From assembly GCA_037974335.1 (NCBI GenBank), contig CM075760.1:48442138-48506137 (forward strand): a DNA stretch of 64,000 nucleotides, read 5' to 3'. The position numbers were made by a program, and so were the translations under genes. The notes beneath the pieces were generated by a model. The model saw only the letters and a list, made by a program, of their open reading frames with translations. It searched no databases and was not told the origin of the DNA. The DNA comes from Prionace glauca. Taxonomy: Eukaryota > Chordata > Chondrichthyes > Carcharhiniformes > Carcharhinidae. Numbering within the stretch: position 1 is the first letter of the stretch; every line of letters begins with the position of its first letter. Below are positions 1 through 11,179 of the stretch, piece by piece.

Positions 1-976
1 CGAACGGCCTCTCCGCAGTGTGAACTCGCCGGTGTTTCCAGAGGCTGGAGGGATCAGTGAATCTCTTCCCACACTCAGTGCAACTGAACGGTCTTTCTCC
101 AGAGTGAATTCGCTGGTGTGTCAGCAGACTAGTGGACCTAGTAAATCTCTTCCCACACACAGAGCAGGGGAACGGCCTCTCTCCAGTGTGAACTGCCTGG
201 TGTCGCAGCAAGGTTGATAACTGAGTGAATCCCTTCCCGCACACGGAGCAGGTGAATGACCTCTCCCCAGTGTGAACTGCCTGGTGGTTCTGCAGGGTAG
301 ATGATGCACTGAATCCTCTTCCACACACGGTGCAGGTGAATGGCCTGTCTCCGGTGTGGACTCGCTGGTGTATCAGCAGGTGAGATGACCGAGTGAATCC
401 CTTCCCGCAGTCAGAGCAGGCGTACGGCCTCTCCCCGGTGTGAACTCTCCGGTGCTTCTGCAGAGCAGAGGAATTACTGAATCCCTTCCCACACTCTGAG
501 CAGCTGAGCACTTTCTCCCGGGCGTGTATTCGCTGGTGTCTCCGCAGGTTGGTCGAAAGAGTGAATCCCTTCCCACACACAGAGCAAGGGAATGACCTCT
601 CCCTGGTGTGAACCTGCTTGTGTCTCCGGAGGCTGGACAAATCTCCAAACCCCTTTCCACACTCAATGCAGGTGAAAGGCCTCTCCCCCGTGTGAATGCG
701 GCTGTGCGTCAGAAGACGGGAGGAATCAGTGAAACCCTTCCCACATTCAGAGCAGGTGAACAGCCTCTCCCCAGTGTGGATTTTCTGATGGGTCAGCAGG
801 TTGGATAGCTGAGAGAATCCCTTCCCACAATCAGGGCAGGTGAATGGCTTCTCCCCAGTGTGACTGCGTCGATGGATCTCCAGCTCACACGGTGCTTTGA
901 ATCCTTTCCCACAGTCCCCACATTTCCACTGTTTCTCCCTGATGCGGGGGGCCTGCTGTCCCTCCAGGTTTGACAA
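1..976 (-). CDS. C2H2 zinc-finger protein, partial (runs off left edge)
   Basis: Read on the minus strand the frame stays open from 976 to base 1 and encodes eleven complete C2H2 fingers of 28 residues, joined by TGEKP-like linkers (HTGERPFTC), then continues out of the window. Finger 1 starts [10 protein letters not shown], as is typical for the first finger of shark multi-finger proteins. The protein is probably a nuclear DNA-binding factor; its target cannot be read from sequence. There is no ATG in this open stretch: where relatives have a Met just before the WKC finger, this copy has an Ile codon (ATC). Upstream, the remnant of a weaker finger (around 980-1060) contains an in-frame TGA and a frame change. 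So either a 5' exon supplies the start or the gene is losing its 5' end. KRAB, SCAN or BTB domains are not visible. Confidence 0.85.
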   Translation of the reverse strand, partial: MSNLEGQQAPRIREKQWKCGDCGKGFKAPCELEIHRRSHTGEKPFTCPDCGKGFSQLSNLLTHQKIHTGERLFTCSECGKGFTDSSRLLTHSRIHTGERPFTCIECGKGFGDLSSLRRHKQVHTRERSFPCSVCGKGFTLSTNLRRHQRIHAREKVLSCSECGKGFSNSSALQKHRRVHTGERPYACSDCGKGFTRSSHLLIHQRVHTGDRPFTCTVCGRGFSASSTLQNHQAVHTGERSFTCSVCGKGFTQLSTLLRHQAVHTGERPFPCSVCGKRFTRSTSLLTHQRIHSGERPFSCTECGKRFTDPSSLWKHRRVHTAERPF

Positions 977-2843
977 TCAGATGAAGCCTCGCCCTGACCT
1001 AGAACAGATGTACAGTCCCTCTCAATGTAAACGGTGCAATGCTTTTCAGACTGTGTTACCTGATCACACACTCAGGTTTGTACTTCTCACTGCTTTTCCA
1101 GTCACACTGATGTTCAATCTTTTCCCACAGATAGAAAAAAAGCCCCAAAAAATCTCCTTCTGGAGTCCAAGGCCGATGATATTCACATTGTGATTAATCG
1201 AGTGTATCTATCAGATATGAATATGATGTTTTGTTTTGATATTTCTGTCCTGTAAATCCTCCCCTCCGAATATCCTGTGAAAGAAGTTGACAAAAGTCAA
1301 TGCTGTGCACATAGAAAAGAAATTCAGAATGGACAATTCTCGATTAAACTACTTTTTTATTCCTGAAAAGATGTAAATTTCTGTCCCACACATTCTGCAC
1401 CAAATAGTCACTCTCCCGATTCTGCTGGTTCATGCTCCAGGACACACAGACCTGAAAATCTTCAGGCAAGCTGTACACCGATATATCCTTTATATAACTG
1501 GACTATAATTTGTGTAAAAGCACTATGTTACTTTATTAGAGAGAGGTGGGGAATATGTGTACAAGGTTTGTTTGGACTTCAAGTGGCCATAAACTGGAAT
1601 TCACCCCACACGAGGATGGTAGAAGCAGAGAGAACCCATGATTTCAAATAATGTTAGTCATTCAAAAGAAATAAACCTTTAAGGCAGTGATACAGAGGGG
1701 GAATGGGACCAATCGGATTGTTCTATGGTGAGTTGACATGGATTTGAATTTCCAAATGGATTTTTTTGTGTTGTAATGTCTCACTGACTTGAAATGTATA
1801 ACATAACTACATTATTATATTCCAAGAATAGAAAGAAAAATAAATGTACCTTACTGCAGCATCAACAATATATCCAACATGTGCAATAACAAAACTAGAA
1901 ATACTTCTCCATAGAGACTGATAATCTTCAAATAAACAATTTCCCAGACAATTCTAATGGAATAAAGCAAAGAATAAGGTTTCATTAATTTTATACTTTT
2001 ACTGCAATAATCAAACTAAAATCAACATTAACGAAGCATGCATTCACAAACAATGATACTTTTTATAGACAGGGTAAATTTGACTTTAAATACTTCAGAC
2101 AGGTTCCATAAAAATCACAAACATTTACAAATGTTTACAAATATTTACAAACATCACAAACCAGCCTCCCATCCATTGATTCCATCTGCACTTCCCGCTG
2201 CCTCAGGGAAGCAACCGGCATAATTAAGGACCCCATGCACCCCAAACTTTCTCTCTTTCACTTTCTTCTATAGGGAAAAAAAACAAAAGTCTGAAGTCAT
2301 GTACCAAACACAAGAACAGCTTCTTCCCTGCTGCTGTCAAACTTTTGAACAGACCTACCTCACATTAAATTGATCTTTCTCTACACCCTAGCTGTGACTG
2401 TAACACTACATTCTGCAGTGTCTTGTTTCCTTCTCTATGAACAGTATGCTTTGTCTGTATAACATGCAAGAAACAATACTTTTCACTGTTTGTTAATACG
2501 TGTGACAATAATAAATCAAATCAAACATTTCCTCCCTCCAGTTTGGCTCTAATTCCAGTTACAGAGTCCCACAACTCTCTGTATTTCCCAGGTATAGGTT
2601 CAGCTCATTTCCTTTTACAGGAGGTTGGACTGAACACTTTCCCTGCAGCCCATTTCCACAGACAGCCCCAGGAGTCCCAGCCTCTGGATCTCTCACTGGC
2701 AGATTCTCCCACTCAGCTGCTCAGACTCCCTTCCTCTCCATCTCCCACTCACAGCCTCACTATTCACTAAGTGAATTCTTCCCCTTCCCTCCTGAAAACC
2801 TCCCTGCCTGTTCACTGTCTGTAACACAAACTGTTTTACTCAC
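977..2843 (-). other. Probable intron or 5' region of the minus-strand zinc-finger gene
   Basis: No coding sequence is supported here. The part near 980-1060 is the decayed front finger described for the gene at 1-976. A LINE 3' end lies at about 2285-2520. Otherwise the stretch is AT-rich and unremarkable. Confidence 0.4.
2285..2520 (+). repeat. LINE 3'-end fragment (shark dispersed repeat)
   Basis: This piece ends in an AATAATAAATCAAATC-like tail. A reverse-complement copy of its 3' part lies at about 4495-4620, which shows that it is dispersed. The sequence does not let me fix the LINE family. Confidence 0.5.
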
Positions 2844-2900
2844 TGATGTGGGGACACAGGAAGAAGGTTCAGTCTGTGTGAAGCTCAACCGCCTACGTCA
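2844..2900 (-). other. Candidate non-coding exon 1 of the minus-strand zinc-finger gene
   Basis: On the minus strand a strong splice donor (CA then GTGAGTAA) lies at 2843/2844, directly beside the CpG-rich promoter. It is placed where the first exon of the leftward gene would be expected. The transcription start is not defined by the sequence. Confidence 0.35.
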
Positions 2901-3300
2901 CAAAGCCCACCCACTGATTGGCTGGAGTACAAGAGTCCTTCCGGGCTGCCCGGGCTTCCGAATGGCCAGAACTCGGGGGCGGGGCAACAATGACGCTGTG
3001 CCCGGGGGGAGGGGGACGTGACGGTGTCCGGGCCTGCGCACTGGAACCCGGAGACGTCACCGCGGAACGGAGTGATTCCTACTGGCTGATTCAGACTGGG
3101 CTCCATTGCGACGTCACAACGCGGAAGCAGTCCGGTGAGCAGACTAACTCCTGTCGTCTGATTCAGGCAGGCCTCCATTGTGACTCACAAGGCGGAAGTT
3201 GTTCAGTGATCAGAATGATCCCTATTGGCTGATTCAGGCAGGGCACCATTTTGACGTCACAAGGCGGAAGTTGCCCAGTGAGCTTCAGAGTGAAACTTCC
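2860..3300. promoter_or_regulatory. CpG-rich bidirectional promoter of the divergent zinc-finger pair
   Basis: This segment is GC- and CpG-rich in an otherwise AT-rich setting and lies between two divergent zinc-finger genes. It carries CRE-type sites (a perfect TGACGTCA at 3252-3259 and a near match around 3109-3116), an AP-1-like TGACTCA at 3181, ETS-like GCGGAAG sites and inverted CCAAT boxes (ATTGG). No TATA box is evident, as usual for CpG promoters. Splice donors on both sides (2843 on the minus strand, 3477 on the plus strand) support transcription in both directions. Confidence 0.6.
3073..3283 (+). repeat. Three tandem 71-72-bp promoter modules
   Basis: The word CTGATTCAG starts at 3086, 3158 and 3229, so the period is 71-72 bp. 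Each module runs: CTGATTCAG, then CCATT, then a CRE or AP-1 site, then CGGAAG. The middle module has TGACTCA instead of the CRE. Confidence 0.75.
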
Positions 3301-3476
3301 TCCTCTGGGCAACATCTGGGAGGAAATCAATGTCTCCCCCTTTCCATTTCTATTCCCATTCTGGGGAAAATTGGGGAACTGCAGCAACTGAAGTGAAAGG
3401 AAGTGAATCCAGGGAGGCTGCAGAGTCTGGAAAGGTTACAGACGGACACCGGAATTAGGAGTATCATTAGGCCCAG
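3290..3476 (+). other. Candidate non-coding exon 1 of the plus-strand zinc-finger gene
   Basis: The stretch lies just downstream of the CpG promoter and ends in a good donor (CCAG then GTATCT) at 3476/3477. A matching acceptor (TTTTGAATATAG) precedes the zinc-finger exon at 5943/5944. It has no convincing ATG-led frame of its own, so I read it as 5' UTR. The exact start is unknown. Confidence 0.45.
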
Positions 3477-3781
3477 GTATCTTTTTTCTTTCTCTCTCAA
3501 AGACATTGACAACCTTTAACTCCCTAAGTTTGACAGATTTACTTATCTGGATAATAGGATAGCCTCTTAACCAATGTTCACAATTAAAGGGGGAGTTTTC
3601 CTAGGAGAGGACTAATATTTAAATGAACATTAAATTAGTATGGGACAGAGATATGTTTAACGTAGTTATATGTTATGTATTAGGTTATTTATGCTTCTCT
3701 ATTTCTTGTCTTTAAATATATAGCACTTTGTCAATGTTACCTATTTGATTTGATATCCCATGTCTAAAAATGTGCAGATGA

Positions 3782-3915
3782 AAGCAAATTACTGCAGATC
3801 TGGAATCTGGAATCTGAAACCAAAAGAGAAAATTCTGGAAAATCTCAGCAGGTCTGGTAGCATGTAAGGAGAGGAAAGAGCTGACATTCCGACTCTAGAT
3901 GACCCTTTGACAATG
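3782..3915 (+). repeat. Dispersed shark repeat, plus orientation
   Basis: It carries the words TACTGCAGAT, CTGGAAAATCTCAGCAGGTCTGG and GATGACCCTTTG. Related pieces occur at 4200-4340 (inverted), 25320-25440, 33735-33890, 44150-44230 and 54285-54375. The family name is not certain. Confidence 0.6.
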
Positions 3916-4199
3916 CTAAAAGGCATTAAATAGGGGGATATTTATACTGCAGGGTAAGGGACTGACCGATGAGTCATAGACACAGAAACTAGAGGAAAAG
4001 GCTGCTAACGGCAGTCCATAGACAGAATAACGGGTGTGAATGGCCTAATGGCAGAGAAGCTGAAATCAGAGAGTAAGCTGTGCCAGATGAAAATGGGGGG
4101 ATTGGGGGGAGAATGGGTGGGAGAGAGGTAATATTTAGAAAAAGGGGAAGCACAGGAGTTTCTATGGCAATGACTCGTCTTTCATTCCCTCACCCTGCA

Positions 4200-4340
4200 T
4201 ATGAATATTTCCCACTTTCTAGGCCTTTCAGCTTTGACAAAGGGTCATCACGACTTGAAACATCAGGTCTTTTCTGTCCTTATAGATACTGCCAGACCTG
4301 CCAAGATTTTCCAGCATTTTCTCTTTTGGTTCCAAAGATA
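4200..4340 (-). repeat. Dispersed shark repeat, inverted copy
   Basis: This is the reverse complement of the element at 3782-3915 (ACAAAGGGTCATC, GCCAGACCTGCC, CCAGCATTTTCTC). Together the two copies form an inverted pair inside the intron of the plus-strand zinc-finger gene. Confidence 0.6.
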
Positions 4341-4490
4341 TGTAGATTAGGTTGATTGACCATAATAAATTGGCCACAGTGTCAGGGGATTAGCGGGTAA
4401 GTATGTGGAGTTGCAGGAATAGGTCCTCAGTGGGATTGTGGTTGGTACAGACTCGGTGGGCCGAATGACCTTCTTCTGCACTGTAGGGAT
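4340..4490 (+). repeat. SINE 3' body fragment
   Basis: It reads like the tail half of the common elasmobranch tRNA-derived SINE: AGATATGTAGATTAGGTTG early, then GGGATTGTGGTTGGTACAG, and CACTGTAGGGATTCTAT at the end. The tRNA-like head is missing. Confidence 0.6.
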
Positions 4491-4494
4491 TCTA

Positions 4495-4620
4495 TCCTTG
4501 GATTAGGGTATAATGAAAAGTATTGTTTTTTGCATGCTCTCGAGGCAAATCATACTGTACATAGAAAAGGAAAGGAGAGGGTAGAATAATGTAGTGTAAC
4601 AGTCATATATATTTCCAGTG
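4495..4620 (-). repeat. LINE 3'-end fragment, inverted
   Basis: This is the reverse complement of the 3' part of the repeat at 2285-2520 (AAAAGTATTGTTTTTTGC, CATAGAAAAGGAAAGGAGAG). Confidence 0.5.
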
Positions 4621-4794
4621 ATGCAATCATTACAGCACAGAAGAAATCCATTTGGCAACTCAAATCCATGGCAACTCTCTGTAGAGCAATTCAGACCATT
4701 CCATTCTCCCTCTATATCTTTATTCTCCTGAGTTTCATGTCACAAATAGGCAGTCTTGATGATGATGTGGATGTTATTCGGTGCGCCTTGTTTT

Positions 4795-5265
4795 CCAACA
4801 AGGTGGATACACACGGTGGGTCGTGTGAGGGCTGCTCTTGGGTGTTGCATCAAGAGTTGCCTCGTGCTTCATGTCGTTAGTGTGTGCTTAAACTGGACCA
4901 TCTGAGTGGCAACACGACAGCTCAGTGACTATCATTGTTTGCTGTGCAGATACATGGATTTGGGCCGGTGTCTGTGGGAGTTTGCACATTCTCTCCGTGC
5001 TTGCTTGGGTTTTCTCCGGATGCTCCGGTTTCCTCCCACACCCCCAAAAACGTGCTTTTAGCTGATTGGTGTAACAAATTGTCCCTAAATTAGCCTTCCC
5101 TCAATCTGGTTATCGTTCCTTTATTCTGGAGTCCAATAGGTGTAGAAAAAGATCAGAGGGAGAAGAGGGAACTCAGAATGTTAAAATGGCAGCGCGGGCT
5201 TGTTGGGCCGAAGGGCCTGTTTCCCGTGCTGTGTTGTTCTTTGTTCTTTGTGTGGCTGGAAGCTC
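4795..5265 (+). mobile_element. CR1-type 3' UTR carrying a SINE-like domain, 5'-truncated
   Basis: It matches the 3' UTR of the plus-strand CR1 at 8978-10833 along its length. Order: a GGTGGGTCGTG start, the SINE body (GTGGGAGTTTGCACATTCTC, CTCCGGTTTCCTCCCACACC), then GGGCCGAAGGGCCTGTTTCC and a short TTGTTCTTTGTTCTTTG repeat tail. No reverse-transcriptase sequence is left. It lies in the intron of the zinc-finger gene. Confidence 0.65.
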
Positions 5266-5943
5266 ACCTTGGAGTGAAATATTTCACTCCAAGACAGTTG
5301 CCAGGAAGAAGGATAGATTTGCTGGTGAGGGAATGGAAGTTGTATAGGGAACTGAAATCAATGGGTTCAGTCTTCCCAGTATTTATATGGAAGAAATTTC
5401 TGTTCTTTTAGTAGTGGATGTCAGACAAGTTAGAATGGTGTATGAGTTAGAAGGGAGCTTGGAGGTGATGGTGTTCACACCTACCTGCTACCTTGGTCCT
5501 TACAGATGATGGAGATTGAGAGTTTGGGGGATTCTGTCAAAGTTCCTGTTGAGTTTAGATGTTTGAAATCGCTCTCCTTTGCCACTGCCTCTCCCACTTC
5601 TCTCTGTCACCTCACACAGTGCCCAGATTCTTGTGTAGCCCCAGCCCAGGTGGCACATACCCATCCCTGAAGGACTTTAGTGAACCAGTTGGGTTTTTAT
5701 GACAATTCAGAAGCTTTTATGTTTATCTTTTCCTCACTCCCACAAAATATCAGACTCAATCAGCTCAATTTCACTACTTGCTTTTGTGGGTTCTTTCTCA
5801 CTCCCTTTTCCCTGTTTTAAATCAGTTTGATCGGGTGTTAGAAGAGGAGGATTTGCAGTGGGGAAACGAAAACCAAACATGGTATCTGAACCTGATGGAG
5901 TTGGCCAAGTTATTGTAACCTGAACATTGTGTTTTGAATATAG
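5266..5943 (+). other. Intron 3' part of the plus-strand zinc-finger gene
   Basis: No repeat or gene is recognised here. The stretch ends in a pyrimidine-poor but usable acceptor (TTTTGAATATAG) in front of the zinc-finger exon. Confidence 0.35.
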
Positions 5944-6056
5944 AAGAAAAATGCACCATTGACAGTGGGGAGAAACTGTACACGTGTTCTGTGTGTGGAC
6001 AAGACTTCAACCAACCATCCAGCCTTTTGGAACATAATTGCAGTCAGAACAAGGAG

Positions 6057-6641
6057 ATGGCATGGAAATGTGGGGACTGTGGGAAGGAATTCAAATACCC
6101 ATCACAGCTGGAAACTCATCGACGCAGTCACACCGGGGAGAGGCCATTCACCTGCTCCCGATGCGGGAGGGGATTCATTCAGTCATCCAGCTTGCGTATA
6201 CACCAAAGGATTCACACTAAGGAGAGGCCGTTCACCTGCTGTGTGTGCGGGAAGGGCTTCAATCAGTCATTCAATCTCACATTACACCAGCGAGTTCACA
6301 CTGGGGAGAGGCCGTTCACTTGCTCCCAGTGTGGGAAGGGATTCACCCAGCCGGCCAATCTAGCGAAACACCAGCGAATTCACACGGAGGACAGACCATT
6401 CACCTGCCCCGTATGTGGGAAGAAATTCAAGGAGTCATCCAACCGAGCAAAACACCAGCGAGTTCACACTGGGGAGAGGCCGTTCACCTGCTCCCAGTGT
6501 GAGAAGGGATTCACTCACTCAGCCAATCTGCTGAGACACCAGCGGGTTCACACTGGGGAGAAGCCATACATCTGCTGTGTGTGTGGGAAGGGATTCAGTC
6601 AGTCGTCCACTCTGCTGACACACCAGCGGATTCACAAGTAA
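6057..6641 (+). CDS. C2H2 zinc-finger protein with seven fingers
   Basis: The ATG at 6057 opens a 194-residue protein starting [12 protein letters not shown] and ending QRIHK before TAA at 6639. Seven canonical C2H2 fingers follow each other at 28-residue spacing with TGERPF-type linkers (one TKERPF, one TEDRPF). I chose this ATG because shark relatives commonly start right before the WKC finger. The frame is open further upstream to 5944 and encodes an incomplete finger ([10 protein letters not shown], then HNC in place of the His pair) after an acceptor site, but holds no earlier ATG; an upstream exon could extend it. Likely a nuclear DNA-binding protein. No KRAB, SCAN or BTB domain is visible. 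It diverges from the gene at 1-976 across the shared promoter. Confidence 0.85.
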   Translation: MAWKCGDCGKEFKYPSQLETHRRSHTGERPFTCSRCGRGFIQSSSLRIHQRIHTKERPFTCCVCGKGFNQSFNLTLHQRVHTGERPFTCSQCGKGFTQPANLAKHQRIHTEDRPFTCPVCGKKFKESSNRAKHQRVHTGERPFTCSQCEKGFTHSANLLRHQRVHTGEKPYICCVCGKGFSQSSTLLTHQRIHK

Positions 6642-6812
6642 CAATTGCGATTGGATTTTGCTGTTTTTCATATTGAGACTGAGCCGCATTTCTTTGGGTC
6701 TGTTTCTGCTGGATTGAAAAATAACCCCAGTTCTGTTACATAGAAACATGCGTAGAAAATAGAATCAGGAATAGGCCATTTGGCCCTTCGAGCCTGCCCC
6801 ACCGTTCAGGAT

Positions 6813-8977
6813 TAGAACATAGAACATAGAACATTACAGCGCAGAACAGGCCCTTCGGCCCACGATGTTGCGCCGACCAGTTACAAAAACAATGACCCAC
6901 TAGCCTATACCAATCCCTTTTCGTCCATAAACCTATCCACAGATCTCTTAAACGCCCCCAAACTAGGCGCATTTACAACTGCAGCAGGTAGGGCACTCCA
7001 ATCCTTCACCACCTGCTGGGTAAAGAACCTACCCCTGACATCCGTCCTGTAGCTACCCCCCCTTAATTTAAAGCCATGCCCCCTCGTGCTAGCTTTCTCC
7101 ATCCGAGGAAAAAGGCTATCGCTGTCCACCCTATCTAAACCTCTAATCATCTTGTATGTTTCAATAAGATCCCCTCTTAGCCACCTTCTTTCCAACGAAA
7201 ACAACCCCAAATCCCTCAGTCTCTCCTCATAGGACCTCCCCACCATACCAGGCAACATCCTAGTAAACCTCCTCTGCACCCTCTCCAAAGCCTCCACATC
7301 CTTCCTGTAATGTGGGGACCAGAACTGCACTCCAAGTGCAACAGTACTTCAAGTGCGGCCGCACCAGAGTAGTGTACAGCTGCAACATGACGCTGCGACT
7401 CTTAAATTCAATCCCCCTACCAATAAACGCCAAGACACCGTGTGCCTTCTTAACAACCTTATCTACTTGATTCCCAACTTTCAGGGATCTATGTACACAT
7501 ACACCTAGATCCCTCTGCTCATCCACACTATTCAAAGTCCTCCCGTTAGCCCTATACTCAACACATCTGTTGCTCCTACCGAAGTTAATTACCTCACACT
7601 TCTCCGCATTAAACTCCATCCGCCACGTCTCGGCCCAGCTCTGCAACCTATCTAAGTCTCCCTGCAGACTATGACACCCTTCCTCATAATCTACCACACC
7701 TCGACTTTGGTGTCATCAGCAAATTTACTAATCCACCCAACTATACCCTCATCCAGATCATTAATAAAGATTACAAACAGCAGTGGCCCCAAAACAGATC
7801 CCTGAGGCACACCACTCATAACCGAACTCCATGATGAATATTTACCATCAACCACCACCCTCTGTCTCCTATCTGATAGCCAATTTCTGATCCAAATTCC
7901 TAGATTACCCACAATCCCATACATCTGCATTTTCTGCAGAAGCCTACCATGGTGAACCTTATCGAACGCCTTACTAAAATCCATATATACCACATCCACT
8001 GCCTTGCCCCCATCCACCTCTTTGGTCACCTTATCAAAAAACTCAATAAGGTTAGTAAGGCACGACCTACCCGCTACAAAACCATGCTGACTATTTCTAA
8101 TCAATTCATTACACTCCAAATAACTATAAATCCTATCCCTAATAATATTTTCTAAAACCTTGCCCACAACAGAAGTAAGACTCACCGGTCTATAATTCCC
8201 AAAAAAGTCTCTGTTCCCCTTCTTAAACAATGGGATAACATTCGCTATCCTCCAATCCTCTGGGACTACACCAGAGACCAATGACGACCTGAAGATCAGA
8301 GCCAGAGGCTCTGCAATCACCTCTCTAGCCTCCCAGAGAATCCTAGGGTAGATCCCATCCAGACCAGGGGACTTATCTATTTTCAACTCCTCAAGAATAT
8401 CCAGCACATCCCCCTTATCAACTGCAATACTGTCTATTTTACACCCCTGCAACCCAGTGTCCTCCTCAGCTATATTCATGTCCCCCTGCGTGAACACCGA
8501 AGAGAAATATTGGTTCAATGCTTCTCCAATCTCCTCCGGTTCCACACACAACTTCCCTCTGCTGTCTGTAACTGGCCCTAATCTTGCCCTGACCAACCTT
8601 CTATTCTTGACATACCTATAGAACGCCTTAGGATTCTCCTTAATCCTATCAGCCAAAGTCTTCTCATGTCCTCTTTTAGCCCTTCTTAACTCACTCTTCA
8701 ACTCCCTCCTAGCCAATCTAAAGCTTTCTAGTGCACTACCCGAGCCCTCAAATCTCATCCGAACATAAGCCTCCTTTTTCTTTTTAACATCGACTCAACT
8801 CTTTTAATGCACCACGGTTCCCTAGATCTACCAATTCCTCCATGCCTGACAGGGACATACCTATCAAGGACTCGCAGTAGCTGCTCCTTGAAAAAACTCC
8901 ACATTTCGGACGTTCCCAGTACCTGTAATCTCCTAGTCCAATCTATGCTTCCTAATTCACTCCTAATAGCCTCATAA
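6813..8977 (-). mobile_element. CR1-type LINE, reverse-transcriptase half and 3' end
   Basis: Minus-strand frames encode a jockey/CR1-clade reverse transcriptase: a 355-residue frame (8758-7691) carries [42 protein letters not shown] and the catalytic SKFADDTK. The C-terminal part ([24 protein letters not shown]) lies in two further frames, so at least two frameshifts separate them and the copy is dead. The 3' end reads GGGCCGAAGGGCCTGTTCTG and closes in short TTCTATG-type repeats, the CR1 hallmark. Its endonuclease end continues at 10834-11150 beyond a nested element. Confidence 0.85.
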
Positions 8978-10608
8978 TTTGTTCAAAAAAGGCAGTAGGG
9001 ATAACCCTGGGAATTATAGACCGGTGAGTTTGACGTCGGTGGTAGGGAAGTTAATGGAAAAAATACTTAGGGGTAGGATGTATGAGCATTTGGAGCGTTG
9101 CAATCTGATTAGGGATACGCAACATGGCTTTGTTAGAGGGAGGTCTTGCCTTACGAATCTGGTGGAATTCTTTGAGGAGGTGACAAAAACGGTTGACGAT
9201 GGGAGAACCGTTGATGTAATCTATATGGATTTCAGTAAGGCGTTTGACAAAGTCCCTCACGGTAGGCTGGTAGAAAAGGTTAAGGCGCATGGGATACGAG
9301 GCCAGGTAGCTAGGTGGATTGAGAACTGGCTGGGAAATAGGAGACAGAGGGTAGCTGTGGAAGGGACCTTGTCGGGCTGGAGGCCAGTGACCAGTGGTGT
9401 GCCACAGGGCTCAGTACTGGGACCTCTCCTCTTTGTAGTCTACATAAATGACTTGGAAGAGGGCGTAGGTGGTGTGATTAGCAAGTTTGCTGATGACACC
9501 AAGATGGCAGGGTTGGCGGGTACGGAACTGGATTGTCAGGTGATACAACAGGATATAGATAGGCTGGTGCAGTGGGCAGATAGGTGGCAGATGGCATTTA
9601 ATCCTGACAAATGCGAGGTGATGCATTTTGGACGGAATAATGCAGAGAGGAGCTATGAGATTAAAGGGAGGCCGATTAGGAGTATAGACATACAGAGGGA
9701 CCTGGGAGTGCAGGTTCACAAATCCATGAAGGTTGCATCACAAGTGGAGAAGGTTGTTAGGAAGGCTTATGGGATGTTGGCCTTTATAGGAAGGGGCATA
9801 GAGTATAAAAGCTGCTGTCTAATGCTTCAGTTGTACAGAACGTTGGTTAGACCGCATTTGGAGTACTGCGTCCAGTTCTGGTCACCTTACTACCGGAAGG
9901 ACGTGGAGTCTCTGGAAAGGGTGCAGAGGAGGTTTACCAGGATGTTGCCTGGCATGGGGGGACTGGGTTACGAGGAGAGGTTGAAGAAACTGGGACTATT
10001 CTCCTTGGAAAGGCGGAGATTGAGAGGGGACATGATAGAAGTATATAAGATAATGAAGGGAATGGATAGAGTTAATAGTGAGAGACTGCTCCCTAGACTA
10101 GATACAAACACGAGAGGTCATCATTTAAGGGTGAGGGGGGAGAGGTATAATTTGGAGGTGAGAAGAAGGTTCTTTACGCAGAGAGTTGTAGGGGTCTGGA
10201 ACGCGCTACCGAGTAGGGTGGTGGAGGCAGGAACATTGGACTCGTTTAAGATGCAGTTAGATAGGCACATGAGTGAAACGAGAATGGAGGGATATGGTAG
10301 GGGATATTAAATAGGGTTAAACCTCGGGAGACACCGGAAAGGCAGGCTGTAAGATTAATATTTTTGACTTTATTCCACAGGTGGAGGTCCACCTCGTGTC
10401 AAACGAGGGACATTCACACGGCGGGTCGTGCCTGGGCTGCTCTTGGAAGTTCCAGGAGTGGCCTAGAATTTCGTGTCGGTGTGTGTGCTTGATCCTGGAC
10501 CGGTAGATGGGCGCCGCAACAGCTCAGTGACTAGCACTGCTGGCTGTGCAGACACATGGATTTGGGCCTGTGTCTGTGGGAGTTTGAGCATTCTCCCTGT
10601 GGTTGCGT

Positions 10609-10639
<31 letters not shown>

Positions 10640-10833
10640 ACACCCCAAAAATGTGCTCTGAGGCTAATCGGTTTTTACCAAATTGACACTATTTCTTCCC
10701 TGAATCTGACTGAGTAGGGTTCCATTCATAGATATGCAGGGTAGAATAGGTGCAGGGTGATGTGGCGGCGCGGGCTCGTTGGGCCGAAGGGCCTGTTTCC
10801 CGTGCTGGATTGTTCTTTGTTCTTTGTATAATT
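8978..10833 (+). mobile_element. CR1-type LINE inserted into the minus-strand CR1
   Basis: A 443-residue frame (8979-10310) is uninterrupted from [19 protein letters not shown] through [35 protein letters not shown] and the CR1 C-terminal region ([24 protein letters not shown]) to its stop. The endonuclease and the first part of the reverse transcriptase are absent, so it is 5'-truncated, as usual for CR1. The 3' UTR (10311-10833) holds a SINE-like domain and ends in TTGTTCTTTGTTCTTTG. ATAATT stands on both sides of the insert, a short target-site duplication. The intact frame points to a fairly young insertion. Confidence 0.85.
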
Positions 10834-11150
10834 ACCCTTACCCCAGCTAAAACTACTGACCCGAGGTTCATGCCTATCCCTTCCCATCACTAAGGTGAAC
10901 GTAACCGAATTATGGTCACTATCACCAAAGTGCACACCAACTTCCAAGTCTGGGACCTGGTCTGGCTCATTTCCCAGCAGCAAATCCAATATAGCCTCAC
11001 CTCTAGTTGGCCTATCTACATACTGAGTCAAAAAACCTTCCTGCACGCTTTGTACAAACACTGACCCCTCTAACGAGCTAGAACCATAGCAATTCCATCA
11101 ATATTCGCAAAGTTAAAGTCCCCCATAACAATTACCCTATTACTTTCACA
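10834..11150 (-). mobile_element. Endonuclease end of the interrupted minus-strand CR1
   Basis: The minus-strand frame reads LTQYVDRPTRGEAILDLLL and FGDSDHNSVTF, the C-terminal motifs of a CR1 endonuclease, then SWGKGNY. The text then continues at 8977 with NYEAIRSELGS. This shows that 10834-11150 and 6813-8977 were one element before the plus-strand CR1 landed in it. Confidence 0.8.
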
Positions 11151-11179
11151 TTATCACGGTTGATCATCAAAATCAATAT

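Noticed and set aside
5944-6056. Longer N-terminus for the plus-strand zinc-finger protein
   Set aside because: The frame is open upstream of 6057 but has no ATG; a non-ATG start just left of the acceptor is not plausible in a vertebrate. I kept the ATG at 6057 and mention the possible upstream exon.
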